Shown: in pieces, positions 8,342-15,954 of the stretch
Position numbering within the stretch: the first letter of the stretch is position 1
Layout of the letters: every line of letters starts with the position of its first letter
Origin: a virus
Length of the DNA stretch: 21,670 nt
Reading direction: 5' to 3' (one strand)
Virus record (IMG/VR): IMGVR_UViG_3300036790_000655
Location: 1 to 21,670 of that record
Program-made: the position numbers and the translations under genes
The notes under the pieces: model-generated
The model's database searches: none
Told to the model about the DNA's origin: nothing
What the model saw: only the letters and a program-made list of their open reading frames with translations

Positions 8342-8776
8342 TCACGGCAGCACAAGCTTGACGCTGGCCACCGCCAGCCCGTCGCCGTCGATGTCGCCGG
8401 TGTCGCGAATGGGCACGCCGGCGATCTTGCAGTCGTAGACGGCGCCGCCGAGCGTCTGCCGCCCGAGCGCGAGGTCGACGCCTTGCGGCGCCAAAGCCGC
8501 ATCGATCGCATCGAGCGCGGCGTTGATCGCCGAAGCGCCAGGCGTCAATGGATCACGCGAGTCGAAATAGAGGAACAATTTAGCTTCAATGGTGCGCCGC
8601 GGCATCGTTGGCGAAGTCCATTGATAGGCCTCCGGCCCCGCTTCGAGCTGGAACAGCGCCGGCCGCATGGCCGCCGGGACTTCGCTCCACAGTTTCAACC
8701 GGCGCGAGGCGATGCCCCACGCATAGGCGTTCGCCAGCGTTTCAAACAGGGCGGAAAAGGCGGCTTCGCGACTCAT
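8342..8776 (-). CDS. DUF3168 tail terminator / tail completion protein
   Basis: The start is ATG 8776, overlapping the preceding stop by ATGA; the product has 144 residues. MSREAAFSALFETLANAYAW, then VPAAMRPALFQLEAGPEAYQ, then a strand-rich middle (RRTIEAKLFLYFDSRDP) and a C-terminal LGGAVYDCKIAGVPIRDTGD match the DUF3168 (GTA gp8-like) style. Such proteins cap the tail tube and join it to the head. The order gp10-type, DUF3168, tail tube supports the call. A 158-bp space separates it from the tail tube gene; the minus strand there has only the GGAGA binding site near the tail tube start. Confidence 0.8.
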   Translation of the reverse strand: MSREAAFSALFETLANAYAWGIASRRLKLWSEVPAAMRPALFQLEAGPEAYQWTSPTMPRRTIEAKLFLYFDSRDPLTPGASAINAALDAIDAALAPQGVDLALGRQTLGGAVYDCKIAGVPIRDTGDIDGDGLAVASVKLVLP

Positions 8777-9261
8777 GTGCGCTCCCATGCGTCGTCCGGC
8801 GACTGGCTGAAGGCGTCGATGATTTCACCGGACATTTCATCGAGCGACGAACGCAGATAGGAGCGTTCGGGAATGTCGGAGCCAGGATGCTCGACGCGCT
8901 TTGCAAAATGCAGCGCGCCGCCCGTCACGAACGCCAGCGCCTTCCCCTTGGTCGGCAGGATTTCATGGGCGGAAGTTTTGCCGCCATATTCCTGGATCGC
9001 CGCGTATTTGATATCCCCGCGCGAGCCGACGCTGCCCCGCGCCGTGTCTCCGTCGAGGCCGGCGTCGCTGACGATGGAGGCGCGCAACGCCCCGCTCGCC
9101 ACATTGAGAACCTGGCCGGAGAGCTTGTCGTTGCGCACCTTGTCGGCGAGGGCCGCGGCGAGCGTCGCCGCTTTTGCCGCGAGGTCGGCGAGCAGCGCCG
9201 CAGGAAAGGCTCCGAGGCTTGCATCGAGCGCATCGGCGCCGGCGAGGCCGACCGTCAACAT
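8773..9261 (-). CDS. HK97 gp10-family head-tail joining protein
   Basis: This is a 162-residue protein starting at ATG 9261, directly behind the TAG of the connector gene (TAGATG). An alanine-rich N-terminal helix (LGAFPAALLADLAAKAATLA) is followed by VASGALRASIVSDAG, KYAAIQEYGGKTSAHEILPT and a C-terminal ERSYLRSSLDEMSGEIIDAF. The YAAIQEYGGKT and RSYLRSSLDEM motifs are hallmarks of HK97 gp10/Gp10-like proteins, which seal the junction between the portal adaptor and the tail. It lies in the usual order after the gp6-type connector and before DUF3168. Overlap with the next gene is ATGA. Confidence 0.85.
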   Translation of the reverse strand: MLTVGLAGADALDASLGAFPAALLADLAAKAATLAAALADKVRNDKLSGQVLNVASGALRASIVSDAGLDGDTARGSVGSRGDIKYAAIQEYGGKTSAHEILPTKGKALAFVTGGALHFAKRVEHPGSDIPERSYLRSSLDEMSGEIIDAFSQSPDDAWERT

Positions 9262-10074
9262 CTAGGTCACCACCCGGCGATAAGGTTGCAGCAGCGCCAG
9301 AACCGATGCCGAGATTGCCGAAACGTCATAGGCGATCGTCTCCTGGCCGCCGACCGATTTGGAACGCAAGCCGATGCGCTCGGCCGCCCGAAATCGCTCA
9401 GCGGCAAGCTCCAGCGCCGCCTGCGCGATGTCCTGCGGAATGTATCCATAGGACAGCGACACCGGCGCGCCGGCGTCTGCCGCCGAAAAGGTATAAAGGC
9501 CGGCCGCGACGGCGTATTGACCGATCGATGGCGACGCGCCGACCGCGACCAGAGGCGCGCCGGTCTGCGCATAGACGACGCCCAGATCCGAGCCCCACGG
9601 CCCGAACGGTTGGCTGGCTGCGACCTGCCAGGGCGCCGCGTTCGGCGCCGTCTGCGCTTCGCTCTCCACGCTGTAGCCGGCGCTGTAGGCGACGACGACA
9701 TTCTGGCGCCCGCGCCGCATGGCGAGGCCGAACACATCGAGGTACTGTTGCCGTCCGGGCGGCGCCGCATCGCCGTTTTGCAGGAGATAGCCGAGTCGAT
9801 CCGCGGCGGTCGCCGGCGGGACGGGCTGGCCGTCGATCGTCACCGAGGCGATGCCGGTCGCCGGCCAATGGCGAAGCATGATGCGCGCGCCTTCGCCGTC
9901 CAGCGTCTCGCCATAGGTTTGCGGCAGCAGCGCCGGACGATTGAGCAATGCGTAAATCGCACGGCTCGCCGCCGTGATCAGCGCGGCGAGCGTGACATCG
10001 TTGGGCGACGTCGCAGAAGGCAAGCCGAGCCACGCTTTGAGAGCGGGCAACGTTGTCAGGTCCTGGGAAGACAT
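9262..10074 (-). CDS. Head-tail connector (gp6-type adaptor) with inserted beta module
   Basis: The ATG at 10074 has GAGG seven bases upstream and starts MSSQDLTTLPALKAWLGLPS; a longer upstream frame lacks support. The product has 270 residues. The N-terminal helices (DVTLAALITAASRAIYALLN) and the C-terminal part (IPQDIAQAALELAAERFRAA...ERIGLRSKSVGGQETI) are the gp6-like connector that binds under the portal. Between them a long beta-rich segment is inserted. Its last part, residues 165-211 (GVVYAQTGAPL...GQYAVAAGLYTF...SYGY), is the module also present in the tail tube protein. Family members without insertion are much shorter (about 100-200 residues). It follows the capsid gene after 76 bases and precedes gp10 directly. 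Confidence 0.8.
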   Translation of the reverse strand: MSSQDLTTLPALKAWLGLPSATSPNDVTLAALITAASRAIYALLNRPALLPQTYGETLDGEGARIMLRHWPATGIASVTIDGQPVPPATAADRLGYLLQNGDAAPPGRQQYLDVFGLAMRRGRQNVVVAYSAGYSVESEAQTAPNAAPWQVAASQPFGPWGSDLGVVYAQTGAPLVAVGASPSIGQYAVAAGLYTFSAADAGAPVSLSYGYIPQDIAQAALELAAERFRAAERIGLRSKSVGGQETIAYDVSAISASVLALLQPYRRVVT

Positions 10075-10150
10075 GGCTTGCCTCGCTGCTTCTTCGCGCG
10101 AACAGCCCGCCGGCGGTCGCCCTGGCGGGGCGAGCGGCCGGGCAGGGGGT

Positions 10151-11659
10151 TCAGCCGTTGCCGATATTGGTGAGAATGCCGACGCCGAACGGCGCATAGA
10201 CCGCCAGAACCTCTTCGGCGTAGACGCCGAACTCGCGGCGGCGCGTGCGCACCGGCCAGTCGATGCGATAATAATCGCGCCGGGTCAGAACTTCCGCGAC
10301 GTTGGGCGTCTCGTTGGACTGGTACCAGACGGGCAAGCGCTCGCAATAGGCGAGCATCGTTCCCGGCGGCAAGCCAGGATGGACCATGATCGGAATGTCG
10401 AAACCGCCATCGACGCTGAACGGGTTGTAATACCAGCGCACGACGCCGGAAGCCGACACGCCGTAGGGCCCGCCGCGATCAGCGTCCGCCGTGACGTTGT
10501 AACGGATCAGCGGGCCGGAGGAATTGGTCAGGCACTTATTGGTGATGTTCTTCTGTTCCTGCGCGTTCACATAGAGGACCGTCGGCGACAGCCGGTAGGC
10601 GCTCCACATCTCGAGCAGCATGTTGTCGATCTCGACGACCGAACCCCGCCCCGACGCCGTCAGGAAGGAGCCGGTTCCCGCGGTTCCGGCGCTCATCGCC
10701 TCGACATAAGCGCTATTGGCGGGATTGAAGCCAATGGTCAGCAGGCCGTCGAAGGCGAGCGTCGAGTTGCGCGAGCAATCGTCGGTAATCGCCGACACCG
10801 CCTGTTGGCCGCTCGCCAGCGGCGCCGCGATGGCGAGGCTGTTGATCGTCGTGATCGCCTGCAGCGTTTCGGAGCCCGAGGGGCCGACATACCAGGCATA
10901 GGCGACGGCGCCGACGACGTTTCCGACCGTCGCGAACAGCGTCTCGCCCAAGGTGACCGCCTGCGTTGCGTTGGCGCTCTTGTTCGATGAGCCGCCGTTC
11001 AGCGCATAGGTGTTGCCGTCGTTGCCGGTGATCGTCTTGGCCGTTGCGACGCCGGCCGCCAGCGACGAGTTGGAATAGCCCTCGAGCGTAAGCGCGGCGA
11101 CGATGACCGAATAGGTTGCGGCGGGCAGCGTCGCCCCCGATCCCGACGCGGCGAGCGTCGGCGTCGCCGGCGTGCCGAGGGCGAGCGACGCGTTTCCGCC
11201 GAGCAGGCCGGTCTCTTCCTTGCGCATGGTCTTTTGCAGCAGGCGCAGGGTCGCCGTGGCGTTGATGTCTTCGTAGCCTTGCGCGGCGGCCTCGGCCTCG
11301 AAGGTTACCGTGTCCTCCTCGCCGAGCGTCATGTAAGGCGCGACCTGCAGGTTGGCGACGTAGGACATGCTGGCGGAACGCTGGCCTTCCGGCACCCAGC
11401 CGATGGCGTCGAAGCCCGAGCCGGCGATCGAGGAGATCGTCCGCCAGCGCGCTGCGTCGCCCGGATTGACACGCTGAACGCGAGGGATCGAATTGCGCAG
11501 CGGCGTGATCGTCGGATAGAGATTTTTTGCCGGCGCCTGCAGATCGTATGCCGAGAGGCCCGTTGCGATCGTGACGTTCTTGGCGAGCGCCTCGTCGGGA
11601 TGGGCGAGCGATTCCTTGGTCAGACGCAAGGTTTCCTCGGTCGTTTGCGCAATGCTCAT
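10151..11659 (-). CDS. Major capsid protein with an inserted Ig/FnIII-like domain
   Basis: This is a 502-residue protein from ATG 11659 (AGGAA upstream). The N-terminal part (SISSIAGSGFDAIGWVPEGQ-like region, APYMTLGEEDTVTFEAEAAA, LLQKTMRKEETGLLGGNASL) and the C-terminal part (IDNMLLEMWSAYRLSPTVLY, PGTMLAYCERLPVWYQSNET, RRDYYRIDWPVRTRRREFGV) are those of an HK97-fold capsid protein. Residues about 162-283 are a Thr/Ser/Gly-rich insertion (PATYSVIVAALTLEGYS-like start, GAVAYAWYVGPSGSE near the end) with the look of an Ig/FnIII-type surface domain, as seen on several phage capsids. The N-terminal LRLTKESLAHP shares sequence at DNA level with the 3' end of the protease gene. Unusually, the capsid is separated from the protease by a cargo cassette and an intergenic space. 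Confidence 0.86.
   Translation of the reverse strand: MSIAQTTEETLRLTKESLAHPDEALAKNVTIATGLSAYDLQAPAKNLYPTITPLRNSIPRVQRVNPGDAARWRTISSIAGSGFDAIGWVPEGQRSASMSYVANLQVAPYMTLGEEDTVTFEAEAAAQGYEDINATATLRLLQKTMRKEETGLLGGNASLALGTPATPTLAASGSGATLPAATYSVIVAALTLEGYSNSSLAAGVATAKTITGNDGNTYALNGGSSNKSANATQAVTLGETLFATVGNVVGAVAYAWYVGPSGSETLQAITTINSLAIAAPLASGQQAVSAITDDCSRNSTLAFDGLLTIGFNPANSAYVEAMSAGTAGTGSFLTASGRGSVVEIDNMLLEMWSAYRLSPTVLYVNAQEQKNITNKCLTNSSGPLIRYNVTADADRGGPYGVSASGVVRWYYNPFSVDGGFDIPIMVHPGLPPGTMLAYCERLPVWYQSNETPNVAEVLTRRDYYRIDWPVRTRRREFGVYAEEVLAVYAPFGVGILTNIGNG
11597..11623 (-). repeat. Short direct repeat, capsid-side copy
   Basis: On the plus strand, GGGATGGGCGAG, six unmatched bases and CTTGGTCAG occur here and again at 14002-14028 in the same orientation and spacing (21 of 27 identical). 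Here the copy encodes LTKESLAHP in the capsid N-terminus. The two copies flank the cargo cassette. Confidence 0.55.
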
Positions 11660-11998
11660 GGGTTTCCGTTCCTGTTGGTTGCGACGGGGGTTATGAATGA
11701 GGGGCGAGCCGCGGTTTTGCGGACAGTCGAATTCTGGCCCCGTGCTTCACAGGGCGGTGGGCGGTGAGTCGACCGATCTATGAGTGAGCTGTCGGCGAAG
11801 CGCGTCCGGGGCGGAAAGCCGGCACGGGGCATGCAAGCTATTCGGCGTGATGACGGGGCGGTCATCGACTCTTGGCGGACGCTCCCACGGCCACCGTCGT
11901 TCTCCGGTTGGAGCGGGAAAGAAACGCGCCCATTATCGGCACGCGCAATGGCGCAGAGCAATTGCAGATAGGGAGTCTAGTAGTTCGCGCGCCGCTCG
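11660..11998. other. 339-bp gene-free stretch before the capsid gene
   Basis: This gap lies between the partner gene and the capsid start. A 101-codon minus-strand frame crosses it but is Arg/Pro-rich and overlaps nothing conserved, so I do not call it. It holds the AGGAA ribosome binding site of the capsid gene and a sigma70-like site at 11932-11961. I see no convincing terminator. Confidence 0.6.
11932..11961 (-). promoter_or_regulatory. Candidate promoter for the capsid operon
   Basis: Minus-strand TTGCTC, an 18-bp spacer and GATAAT form a sigma70-like promoter 270 bp upstream of the capsid ATG. It would let the capsid be expressed independently of the upstream cargo genes. It lacks the TTACGCC...GGCATAA dyad of the two stronger sites in this window. 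Confidence 0.35.
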
Positions 11999-12952
11999 CT
12001 ATTTCAAAGCTGCGCCGACGGCCGCGCCAGCGTCCTGAATGATGCGCGCGATATACTCTTCCGGCGTGAACATTGTCGCGTCGATGTTGTTCTTCATAGC
12101 TCGCTGGTGCGGCGACAATAGCTCTTCGAGCTTGCCCGGCGCGACCCCGACCTTGCGGCCGAGAAAAGCGACCTCCGCCGCCCTGAAGTGCGGGCCCGTG
12201 CGAAACCAGCGGATCGGTTCGGTGTCCTGCGCGAGGAAGTGATAGAGGCGCTCGATCGTGGTGACGCCGCCGACATAGGGTGTGAGATAATCCCGCACGG
12301 CCGCGGCGACTGTTTCGAGAAGCTCGTCTTGTGTATAGTCTGGCGTGTTCAGATTGGAGCCCTTCCAGTTCGCCAACATGCCCAACGAGCCATGCATCCA
12401 GCACCACCACGGCGGCGGGACAAAATCGCTTCTGCGGATGACCGGGTCGGCGTACCGACGCTGGCATTCCTCTGCGAATGCGTCGGCCGCGCGGTTACGT
12501 AGCCCGATATCGCCGATCAGGAATTGCTTCGGTCGCCCATAGGTATCGAAGGTCAGGATATGTTCGACCTCTGGCGTGCTCCAATCGGCGCGATAGGTGA
12601 GCTTCGCCACACGCTTGTAGCCGGCTTGCCGCAGCGCCTGGGCGAGCAGGTCGTCGAGTTTGGGGCGCGTTTTGCCTCGCGCGCCGATCGTGATGTTCGA
12701 ATCTTCCCTAGGCGCAGGCTCGTCCTCCGCCGCCCGCGGCCATGACTCCGGGTTGCCGAGCACGCTCGATATAAGGGCAAGCGTCTGCGCTCGCGCTTCG
12801 TCGGACATCGGGGCGGAGCTGATGCCGATGGGACCATTGATTCTCGGAAGCTTTACCGCGTCGCCCGAGGTCTTCGCCGGTCCGTCGAATTTTCCTTCGG
12901 CGGCGCCGGCCCGACCATCCGGTGCGCGATCGCCTGTCGGGGGCTCCTTCAT
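11999..12952 (-). CDS. Unrecognised protein coupled to the cargo gene (candidate immunity protein)
   Basis: The start is ATG 12952, overlapping the stop of the putative toxin gene by ATGA; a frame extending further upstream lies inside the toxin gene. The product has 317 residues. The first 95 or so are Pro/Gly/Asp-rich and probably disordered (MKEPPTGDRAPDGRAGAAEG...). The rest looks globular: KRVAKLTYRADWSTPEVEHI, LTFDTYGRPKQFLIGDIGLR, a Trp cluster (PPPWWCWMHGSLGML), YTQDELLETVAAAVRDYL and a C-terminal helix ending VGAALK. I do not recognise the family, no signal peptide or membrane helix is seen, and it is not a known virion gene in this position. Tight coupling downstream of a nuclease-like gene is the classic place for an immunity protein, but at 317 residues it is larger than most, so an adaptor or chaperone role is possible. 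Confidence 0.65.
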   Translation of the reverse strand: MKEPPTGDRAPDGRAGAAEGKFDGPAKTSGDAVKLPRINGPIGISSAPMSDEARAQTLALISSVLGNPESWPRAAEDEPAPREDSNITIGARGKTRPKLDDLLAQALRQAGYKRVAKLTYRADWSTPEVEHILTFDTYGRPKQFLIGDIGLRNRAADAFAEECQRRYADPVIRRSDFVPPPWWCWMHGSLGMLANWKGSNLNTPDYTQDELLETVAAAVRDYLTPYVGGVTTIERLYHFLAQDTEPIRWFRTGPHFRAAEVAFLGRKVGVAPGKLEELLSPHQRAMKNNIDATMFTPEEYIARIIQDAGAAVGAALK

Positions 12953-13947
12953 ATCGGCGGACCTCCGCCAGCAAATGGGTGATATTTTATCGTGACGCCT
13001 GCACTCAAAAGCTTGGCCACCAGATACGCTGTGCGCAAGTTGATATACCAACAGCCGCCGCAATAGGTTTCATATGCGATCAGGGTAATCTTTGCCCCCA
13101 AAGACGGGACGAGCACTCCTTGAGCTTCGAGGAGAGCCGCATCCTTGTCAACCTGCGAAGCATTGAGATAGATCGCATCATATTGCGTCGTCTTGACCTC
13201 GACTCCTATGAGTTCATTGGTGATCGGGTTCTGCGCCACGAAGTCGTAGATGCGAGGCGTTGGAAAGCCGGGAATGTTCACGGAAACCGGGCTAGCGGAT
13301 GCGATCTTGAACCCACGCGCAACGTAGTCGGTCTGTGCTTCGACAACCCTGCGCTGATGCTGATCGTTGGGTCCACGACCGTTGAACGCGGGCTTTTTGG
13401 CTTCGCCAGCCGTTGAGGCGCTGGGAGCATTGCCGCTCGTCCATTGTCCGCTCTCGCGCCCGTTGCCGGCGGGCACGCGCGGCTGATCGGGATTGTAGCC
13501 GCGCTCCAGATCATCGAGCGGCGCCCTACCGAGCCCCAACGCCTCCACAATGACGGCCGGGGCCACGCCCGCCTTCATCAGCCCGTCCGCCATGAACAGT
13601 CGGCGAGCGTCCTCCTTAGGATTCGCTAGCCCTGGCAGTCCGGTTAGCGCGAGATGGGTCAACGCGAGCGCCATTTCGCCTTGTTGGCGACGGACGAGCG
13701 CGCAGCGAATATGCGCGAGGGCCGACAGCTCGATCGGACGCCGGTAAGCGGCGCTCAGCAACGCGACGATGCGTGCGTCGCCTGTCGGCGGCTCATCCGC
13801 CTTCGCGCGCCATGATTCATCGCCGGCGGCCGCGAGTTTCGTTCCAGCGCCGAGGACGAGTTCGTCTCCGTCAAAAGCCATCTGGCGATGCAGCGGGGCG
13901 CCGCTGCTGCGCGCGTCCCATCGCTTGCTCAAGGCGTCGGCCAGCAT
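12949..13947 (-). CDS. Putative head-associated polymorphic toxin: unknown N-domain, linker, PD-(D/E)XK-like nuclease
   Basis: I choose ATG 13947, with GAGG eight bases upstream, over a TTG 21 bases earlier; the product is then 332 residues. Residues 1-145 are an unrecognised, partly helical domain (HIRCALVRRQQGEMALALTH). Residues 150-171 are a linker, GYNPDQPRVPAGN...ESGQWTSG, of a kind I associate with the joint between phage head proteins and C-terminal payloads. The C-terminal 155 residues resemble a restriction-endonuclease-fold toxin: IYDFVAQNP (Asp235), IGVEVKTTQYD (Glu250, Lys252) and NASQVDKDAALLEAQG (conserved Gln/Lys helix). The DNA of the C-terminal part is visibly less GC-rich than its neighbours, suggesting exchange. 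The gene sits between protease and capsid and is coupled to a possible immunity gene. Active-site assignment is by pattern only. Confidence 0.65.
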   Translation of the reverse strand: MLADALSKRWDARSSGAPLHRQMAFDGDELVLGAGTKLAAAGDESWRAKADEPPTGDARIVALLSAAYRRPIELSALAHIRCALVRRQQGEMALALTHLALTGLPGLANPKEDARRLFMADGLMKAGVAPAVIVEALGLGRAPLDDLERGYNPDQPRVPAGNGRESGQWTSGNAPSASTAGEAKKPAFNGRGPNDQHQRRVVEAQTDYVARGFKIASASPVSVNIPGFPTPRIYDFVAQNPITNELIGVEVKTTQYDAIYLNASQVDKDAALLEAQGVLVPSLGAKITLIAYETYCGGCWYINLRTAYLVAKLLSAGVTIKYHPFAGGGPPI

Positions 13948-13983
13948 GGACGGCCTCGTTTCTTGCAACGACGGGCTTTGGCG

Positions 13984-15087
13984 TCACAGCCGCGGCGCGA
14001 TGGGATGGGCGAGGCTGAGCTTGGTCAGCGCCAGGGCGCGCTCCGTCGGCGCGAGCGCCGAAAGACGCCGCACGGCTTCGTCGATCGACGAGACGCGTTC
14101 GGCTTCGATGCCGTCGGCCGACTTGGAAACGGCGCGCAGCGCCGCCCTGGCGGGCAGCGGTTGCGCCTCCAGCGTTGCGATGCGCAGCGACAGCGCGTCG
14201 AGTTCCGGCGCGAGCTCGTTGAGGCGGGTTCGCAGCGCCGCCGTCTCGCCGAGCGCCTTGACGAGCGCGGGGGAGGGGGGCGCCTCGACGGGGCTCGGCT
14301 GGGCGGCCGGCGGCGCTGCGATCTTGGCAGTCGTTGAATCTTGCGAATCGGCGGCGGCCTCGGACCCAAATTCGTCCGCATCCGCCCCCGCAGAAATCCG
14401 GGCGGCGAGCGCCTCGGCTTCGCGTTTCAGGCTCTCGCTCAGCGCGCGCGCCATTGCGATGAGGCGGACGATTTCGGCGAGCCGCTGCGCGTCGTCGCGC
14501 TCGTCACCGTCGGCGGTCGCATCGGCCGCGTCGTTCTCGTCATCGTCGCCTGCCAAGTCTGCGGCGGCATCGTCCTTGCCCGCCGCCTTGGCGGCGAAAG
14601 CGCGGCTGACGGCCACGCCGTCCTTGACGATTTCGAACGTCGCCGCCGCGACGGCGGGCAGATCGACCAGCGAAATCTCGCTGGGTTCGGCGGTGTAGCG
14701 GGTGAACTGGCCGCCGGCGTCCGGCCAGCGCCTGACATAGCGGCCGCCCTGGCTGAAGCCGGTGTAGACGCCTTCCTCGACTTTCCGCCACTCGTCGTCG
14801 TCAACGATCTTGGCGGCGACCATGATGCGCTTGCCCGCATCATCGAAGGCGATGTCGGTGATCTTGCCGGCGGCGACGCGGCCGTGCATGGCGCGCAAGG
14901 CGCCCAGCGACTTGCCGCCGCTCGCCTCGTTCATCTGCGCCGACCAGGCCTTGTAGTACGGCTTGGTCGATTCGTAGTCGCAGATTTCGCCGGCGCGGTC
15001 GGGCGCCTCGGCGGTGGCCACGCCGTAGACCACGCGCTGGTCGGCATCGACCTTGGTGATCGGCAAAAAGAGCAGCAGTTCGGACAT
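13984..15087 (-). CDS. HK97-type prohead protease with C-terminal scaffold-like extension
   Basis: ATG 15087 (MSELLLFLPITKVDADQRVV) has GGAG five bases upstream and is preferred to ATG 15102. The product has 367 residues. Residues 1-160 resemble phage prohead serine proteases: RAMHGRVAAGKI (His68), VYTGFSQGGRYV (Ser112) and the typical SEISLVDLPA (137-146). A very acidic stretch follows (about 172-202, LAGDDDENDAADATADGDER), then Ala/Glu/Leu-rich segments likely to form coiled coils. The C-terminal 200 residues therefore look like an internal scaffold, a common fusion in this phage type. The protease cuts scaffold and capsid during head maturation. The last residues, LTKLSLAHP, are repeated near the capsid N-terminus. 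A promoter-like element lies 157 bp upstream. Confidence 0.82.
   Translation of the reverse strand: MSELLLFLPITKVDADQRVVYGVATAEAPDRAGEICDYESTKPYYKAWSAQMNEASGGKSLGALRAMHGRVAAGKITDIAFDDAGKRIMVAAKIVDDDEWRKVEEGVYTGFSQGGRYVRRWPDAGGQFTRYTAEPSEISLVDLPAVAAATFEIVKDGVAVSRAFAAKAAGKDDAAADLAGDDDENDAADATADGDERDDAQRLAEIVRLIAMARALSESLKREAEALAARISAGADADEFGSEAAADSQDSTTAKIAAPPAAQPSPVEAPPSPALVKALGETAALRTRLNELAPELDALSLRIATLEAQPLPARAALRAVSKSADGIEAERVSSIDEAVRRLSALAPTERALALTKLSLAHPIAPRL
14002..14028 (-). repeat. Short direct repeat, protease-side copy
   Basis: This is the partner of 11597-11623: 12 identical bases, 6 fully different, then 9 identical. Here it encodes LTKLSLAHP at the very end of the protease gene. 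The cargo cassette lies between the copies. Confidence 0.55.
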
Positions 15088-15475
15088 GAGGGCTCCGGAC
15101 ATGAAGACGCGAAGGGGCGGTGGCTCCGCTGCGAGAGGGCGCGCGGGCGAAGGACGATCAGCTTGTGCGGAAAGGTTCGGGAGAGGACGGCGCCGCTTCA
15201 GCGGCGGGCAGCCGCTGCGGCGGCCACGTTTCCCAATCTATGCATTATGCCGCTTGCGGCGTAACGAAGCAAGAAATTGTTCTATGTTTGTTCGAACCGA
15301 CCGCATTTCCTACAAGCGACGCCAATCCGCACGTAGTTGAGTCTGCAACATAATTCCTGAGGTAAATCAGATGCCGCCGGCGCGACGCCATACGCTGTGG
15401 TCTTCGCTCTGATTGGAGGGGGATGTTCATATCAGCGGGATCCCTGTCACCCGACGGCGAAGCCTCATCTGGACG
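15088..15475. other. 388-bp intergenic stretch upstream of the protease gene
   Basis: The part from about 15240 to 15390 is clearly richer in A/T than the cluster. It contains the 29-bp promoter/operator-like element (15244-15272). A 61-codon minus-strand frame (15430-15245, starting MNIPLQSERRPQRMASRRRH) is open but has no recognisable family or good ribosome binding site, so I do not call it. It could be a remnant of an accessory gene. No terminator is obvious after the zinc-finger gene. Confidence 0.6.
15244..15272 (-). promoter_or_regulatory. 29-bp promoter/operator-like element, copy A (protease/capsid)
   Basis: On the minus strand it reads TTGC-TT-CGTTACGCC-GCAAG-CGGCATAAT, i.e. TTGCTT, 17 bp, CATAAT. 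The spacer and -10 contain the dyad TTACGCC-N6-GGCATAA (6 of 7 arm positions symmetric), and in this copy also a perfect GCCGC-AA-GCGGC palindrome. The same element with 22 of 29 identical bases lies upstream of the terminase genes. It probably drives the protease gene 157 bp downstream and may bind a dimeric regulator. Confidence 0.6.
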
Positions 15476-15844
15476 TTAGATCAGCGAGTCCTCGCGATCT
15501 GAGCATAGGATGGAATGAAACGTCGCCACGCACTCGTTGCAGATGAAAACCTCAGGACCGGCGCCCAGTCGAACCTCAGGGGCGGCTTTTCCGCAGAAGG
15601 AGCAGGCGAGGCTCCGCGGGTCTTTCGCTTGGCCGTCTTTGCCTTTTTGCAGGCCGGCCGAACTTTGGCGGATGAATTCGATTGCGATCTTGTTTAGGGG
15701 CGATGCCTGGTTCCCCTTTTCGCCCAAAAGCAGGGAGCAGGCGTTGATAAGACAATCGTAATGGCGATTGCTCACCCAATCGTCCGCCATCTTCGACAAT
15801 CTGCGTTTTGTCTCCTCGTCGAAGCCTACGGGTTCGTTCGGCAA
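15476..15844 (-). CDS. Small protein with ClpX-type C4 zinc finger
   Basis: The start is TTG 15844, supported by an excellent GAGGAAG binding site five bases upstream. The 122-residue product has a helical N-terminal part (DEETKRRLSKMADDWVSNRH, IEFIRQSSAGLQKG). Near the C-terminus is a four-cysteine finger, CSFCGKAAPEVRLGAG...FICNECV, with cysteines 81, 84, 102 and 105. This is the ClpX zinc-binding domain pattern, but there is no AAA+ ATPase. Such stand-alone domains may bind partner proteins or dimerise. It is the second of two small genes behind the portal, in DNA of lower GC than the virion genes, so it is probably part of an exchangeable accessory pocket. Whether it is an immunity protein, regulator or proteolysis adaptor cannot be told from sequence. 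Confidence 0.75.
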   Translation of the reverse strand: MPNEPVGFDEETKRRLSKMADDWVSNRHYDCLINACSLLLGEKGNQASPLNKIAIEFIRQSSAGLQKGKDGQAKDPRSLACSFCGKAAPEVRLGAGPEVFICNECVATFHSILCSDREDSLI

Positions 15845-15954
15845 TTACTTCCTCGCTCTTTGACCTCGCGGCTCCGACCGGCGCGGAGGGTTTGCAGCCG
15901 CTTGAAAACGAATTCGAGCCAGCGGCCCGAAAGAGGGCGCTCTTTCAACACTTC

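Noticed and set aside
8608-10173. 521-codon plus-strand open frame
   Set aside because: Arg-rich shadow of the gp10, DUF3168 and connector genes; no domain or ribosome binding site fits.
11656-11961. 101-codon minus-strand frame before the capsid gene
   Set aside because: Overlaps the capsid start and its ribosome binding site and is Arg/Pro-rich with no family resemblance.
12930-13800. Short similarity (CGCCTGTCGG region, EPPTGD peptides) between the start of the partner gene and the cargo gene
   Set aside because: Only about ten bases are identical and the flanks diverge; too little to call a duplication.
15245-15430. 61-codon minus-strand frame in the AT-richer gap
   Set aside because: No recognisable family, poor start context, and it overlaps the promoter-like element; could be an accessory-gene remnant but is not supported.
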